Source of the DNA: Ruegeria sp. ANG-S4
GTDB taxonomy: Bacteria; Pseudomonadota; Alphaproteobacteria; Rhodobacterales; Rhodobacteraceae
NCBI RefSeq assembly: GCF_000814005.1
Contig: NZ_JWLK01000005.1
Coordinates: 682,001 to 746,000 of the forward strand
Reading direction: 5' to 3'
DNA: 64,000 nucleotides
The position numbers were made by a program, and so were the translations under genes. The notes under the pieces were generated by a model. That model was given only the letters and a program-made list of their open reading frames with translations, was not told the DNA's origin and did not search any database. This document shows positions 61,816 to 64,000 of this stretch, in pieces. Position 1 is the stretch's first letter. Each line of letters opens with the position of its first letter.

Positions 61816-63024
61816 ATGACCAACCGCATGTCCAAAGGCGAATTCATTGCCCTGATTGCGATGATGTTCGCCACTATCGCCTTTTCAATTGATGCCATGC
61901 TGCCGGCCTTGCCCGAGATCGGCGCGCAGCTCAGCCCCGATGATACGAACAAGGCGCAATTGATCCTGACATCCTTCGTATTGGGCATGGGGATCGGGAC
62001 GTTTTTTACCGGACCCATTTCGGATGCAGTCGGACGCAAGCCCGTAATTTACGGTGGCGCTGCGCTTTATATTCTGGCGTCGGCGATTGCCTGGGCCAGT
62101 TCATCGCTTGAACTTGTTCTGGCGGCGCGTATCCTGCAAGGTCTCGGCGCCGCGGGCCCGCGCGTGGTGGCGATGGCGATCATTCGCGACCTATATGCCG
62201 GTCGTGAAATGGCGCGCATCATTTCGATTGCCATGATGATCTTTACGCTGGTTCCGGCGATTGCACCGATGATGGGTGCAGGGGTGATCGCACTTGTGGG
62301 CTGGCGTGGTATCTTTGTTTGCTTCATCCTGTTCGCGATCATTATCCTGATCTGGATGACACTGCGCCTGCCAGAGTCGCTGGCCCCCGAAAACCGCCGC
62401 CCCTTTCGCCTGCCCCTTATGGTTGCCGCCGTGCAGGAAATGCTTGCCCATCCCACCGTGCGCCTGTCCATAATGGTGCAGACCCTGTGCATGGGCTTGC
62501 TGTTCACCATGCTGACGATGGTGCAACCGGTTTATGACGTCGTCCACGATCGTGCCGAAAGTTTTCCGTTCTGGTTCGGCTTTGTTGCGCTTGTTTCGGG
62601 TTCGGCCAGCCTTTTGAATGCAGCTGTTGTCGTGCGCGTTGGCATGCGCCGGATCGTGACCTGGGCCTTGGGCAGTCAGATAGTGATCACCTCGGTCGTC
62701 ATATTGCTGAGCCTGGCCAACCTGTCAGCCGATGCATCTTTTGCGTTGTTCGTTTTCTGGCAAACCACAGTGTTCTTCATGGCCGGCGTGACAATGGGCA
62801 ATCTCAACGCCATCGCAATGGAACCGATGGGTCATATCGCCGGTATGGCAGCTTCCGTAATTGGCTCCATCGCGACCGTTTTGGCGGCTGCCATCGCTGC
62901 GCCTGTCGGCCTGCTGTTTGATGGTTCAATAACGCCACTGACGATTGGCGTTCTCACCATGAGCGCGCTTGGCTTCGGCTTGATGCTTCATATGGGCCGG
63001 GTTGAAAACAGACTGCCTGCCTGA
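61816..63024 (+). CDS. Bcr/CflA-type multidrug efflux MFS transporter
   Basis: A 402-residue major facilitator protein with 12 predicted helices. Motif A lies in TGPISDAVGRKPVIYGGAAL, and the N-terminal MFATIAFSIDAMLPALPEIG and RILQGLGAAGPRVVAMAIIRDLY are typical of the Bcr/CflA drug exporter family. GGGAAGGAG stands before the ATG at 61816. Substrate is unknown. It stands alone between the DsbA-like gene and a tetratricopeptide gene. Confidence 0.9.
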   Translation: MTNRMSKGEFIALIAMMFATIAFSIDAMLPALPEIGAQLSPDDTNKAQLILTSFVLGMGIGTFFTGPISDAVGRKPVIYGGAALYILASAIAWASSSLELVLAARILQGLGAAGPRVVAMAIIRDLYAGREMARIISIAMMIFTLVPAIAPMMGAGVIALVGWRGIFVCFILFAIIILIWMTLRLPESLAPENRRPFRLPLMVAAVQEMLAHPTVRLSIMVQTLCMGLLFTMLTMVQPVYDVVHDRAESFPFWFGFVALVSGSASLLNAAVVVRVGMRRIVTWALGSQIVITSVVILLSLANLSADASFALFVFWQTTVFFMAGVTMGNLNAIAMEPMGHIAGMAASVIGSIATVLAAAIAAPVGLLFDGSITPLTIGVLTMSALGFGLMLHMGRVENRLPA

Positions 63025-63080
63025 TCTGTGCACGGACACTGAAACGCGTTATCTTGCCCGTGAATTCAGGGGGAAGCAGC

Positions 63081-64000
63081 ATGAGCTATGACTATGATCT
63101 GGGAAGCTATTCCTGCCGGGTCACGACGTCTTCGACCGCCGCGCAGACTTGGTTCGATCGGGGTCTGATCTGGACTTACGGATACAATCATGACGAGGCC
63201 GTGGAATGCTTCCGCCGGGCTGCCGAACATGACCCGGATTGCGCAATGGCCCATTGGGGCATCGCTTATGCTGCCGGTCCGAACTATAACCTGCCGTGGG
63301 AGTTGCGGGATGACCGAGGTCGGGCTGATGCCTTGGGCGTGGCGTATGACGCGATGCAATCAGCCCTATCGCTGACAGATCGATGCACCGCCGTTGAAAA
63401 GGCTTTGATCCACGCCCTGCCCGCCCGCTATCCGCAGCGCCAGGCCCGTGGGGATATGCATCAGTGGGATTACGCCTTTGCCGACGCCATGCGCACCGCT
63501 TTTGCGGGGCAACCCAATGACCTTGATCTGCGCACGATCTACGTTGAGGCGCTGCTGAATCTAACCCCATGGCAAATGTGGGATCTGAAATCCGGCGAAC
63601 CTGCTGAAGGTGCGGCGACGCTAGAAGCGCAAAAGGCTTTGGAAGGTGCGTTTGCCAGTGATCCCGCCGCCATGTCCCATCCCGGTCTTCTGCATCTCTA
63701 TGTGCATTTGATGGAAATGTCGCCGACGCCGGAAAAGGCCCTGCAAGCCGGCGACGTCCTGCGAACGCTTGTACCTGATGCCGGTCATCTGGTGCATATG
63801 CCGACCCATATCGACGTTCAGTGCGGGCATTACCACAATGTTGTCCATTGGAACGAAAAAGCATCTCAGGCGGACCTGAAATACTTTGAACTCGAAGGGG
63901 CGTTCAACATTTATACCGGCTATCGGCAACACAATTACCATTTCGCCATATATGGCGCGATGTTTCTGGGTCAGATCGAACCGGCGCTGCGCGCAAATCA
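63081..64000 (+). CDS. Tetratricopeptide repeat protein, 5' part
   Basis: The first 306 codons of a gene that leaves the window on the right. Text: MSYDYDLGSYSCRVTTSS, AQTWFDRGLIWTYGYNHDEAVECFRRAAEHDP, a TPR-like unit, then MAHWGIAYAAGPNYNLPWE, HLMEMSPTPEKALQAGDVLR, and DAGHLVHMPTHIDVQCGHY. These His-rich patches recur in TPR proteins of this group and may bind metal, which is inference. AGGGGGAA before the ATG at 63081 supports the start. No catalytic motif is recognised. Confidence 0.8.
   Translation, partial: MSYDYDLGSYSCRVTTSSTAAQTWFDRGLIWTYGYNHDEAVECFRRAAEHDPDCAMAHWGIAYAAGPNYNLPWELRDDRGRADALGVAYDAMQSALSLTDRCTAVEKALIHALPARYPQRQARGDMHQWDYAFADAMRTAFAGQPNDLDLRTIYVEALLNLTPWQMWDLKSGEPAEGAATLEAQKALEGAFASDPAAMSHPGLLHLYVHLMEMSPTPEKALQAGDVLRTLVPDAGHLVHMPTHIDVQCGHYHNVVHWNEKASQADLKYFELEGAFNIYTGYRQHNYHFAIYGAMFLGQIEPALRAN

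Noticed and set aside
1..64000. CRISPR array or insertion sequence
   Set aside because: No regularly spaced direct repeats and no transposase-like protein were seen anywhere in the window.

Overview
The window looks like a chromosomal segment of a marine Rhodobacteraceae (Roseobacter-group) alphaproteobacterium. Evidence: a class II vitamin B12-dependent ribonucleotide reductase, a LexA box of the alphaproteobacterial type (GAAC-N7-GAAC) before lexA, a split trp locus (trpE apart from trpGDC, which is followed by moaC-moeA-lexA), a Usg-family protein, a DMSP-type methylmercaptopropionate-CoA ligase, a DUF1638/corrinoid protein pair, and GC-rich codon usage. Most of the window is ordinary, densely packed core genome; many gene pairs overlap by ATGA/GTGA.

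Layout. 1-5 kb: 5' end of nrdJ (cut by the window edge), a lipoprotein, tRNA-Pro, a DUF192 protein, a two-domain cold shock protein, then pdxH divergent from fabI and gpt. 5-20 kb: aminotransferase, ppiD, trpE, a divergent polysaccharide deacetylase, the trpG-trpD-trpC-moaC-moeA run, lexA with its operator, comEC and gltX. 20-29 kb: gltA, an outer-membrane barrel, a PA0069-type radical SAM protein, a corrinoid protein and DUF1638 partner, sufE, a lipoprotein, rnd, and purM-purN. 29.4-32.1 kb: a CAU-anticodon tRNA followed by the only clearly accessory pocket. It holds small unrecognised genes on the minus strand, two of them shorter than 60 codons, a twice-frameshifted pseudogene and an ORF interrupted by an in-frame TAG. 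32.1-41 kb: a sensor histidine kinase without an adjacent response regulator, an MBL-fold hydrolase, two tandem identical tRNA-Asn genes with duplicated promoters, dmdB, and the zwf-pgl-pgi glucose catabolic operon. 40-50 kb: a radical SAM protein, a caspase-like protein, usg, gyrA, a dienelactone hydrolase, an M32 carboxypeptidase with ctaA, and an RNA methyltransferase. 50-64 kb: a thiE-like gene, pseudouridine catabolism (psuK-psuG), DUF502, patatin, 3-hydroxybutyrate dehydrogenase, an orphan peptide-binding protein, a CsbD-like protein, an XRE-cupin regulator divergent from an acyl-CoA ligase plus DsbA-like pair, an MFS exporter, and the start of a tetratricopeptide protein (cut by the window edge).

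No CRISPR array, integrase, transposase or rRNA was seen. The most interesting parts are the low-GC minus-strand cassette at 29.9-30.9 kb (a three-helix membrane protein, a 46-residue protein with a signal-like N-terminus, and a 71-residue acidic protein, two of the three sharing the same translation leader), the decayed genes beside it, and several terminators with no gene in front of them that may mark small RNAs. Function for these is inference only; nothing here proves a new system.
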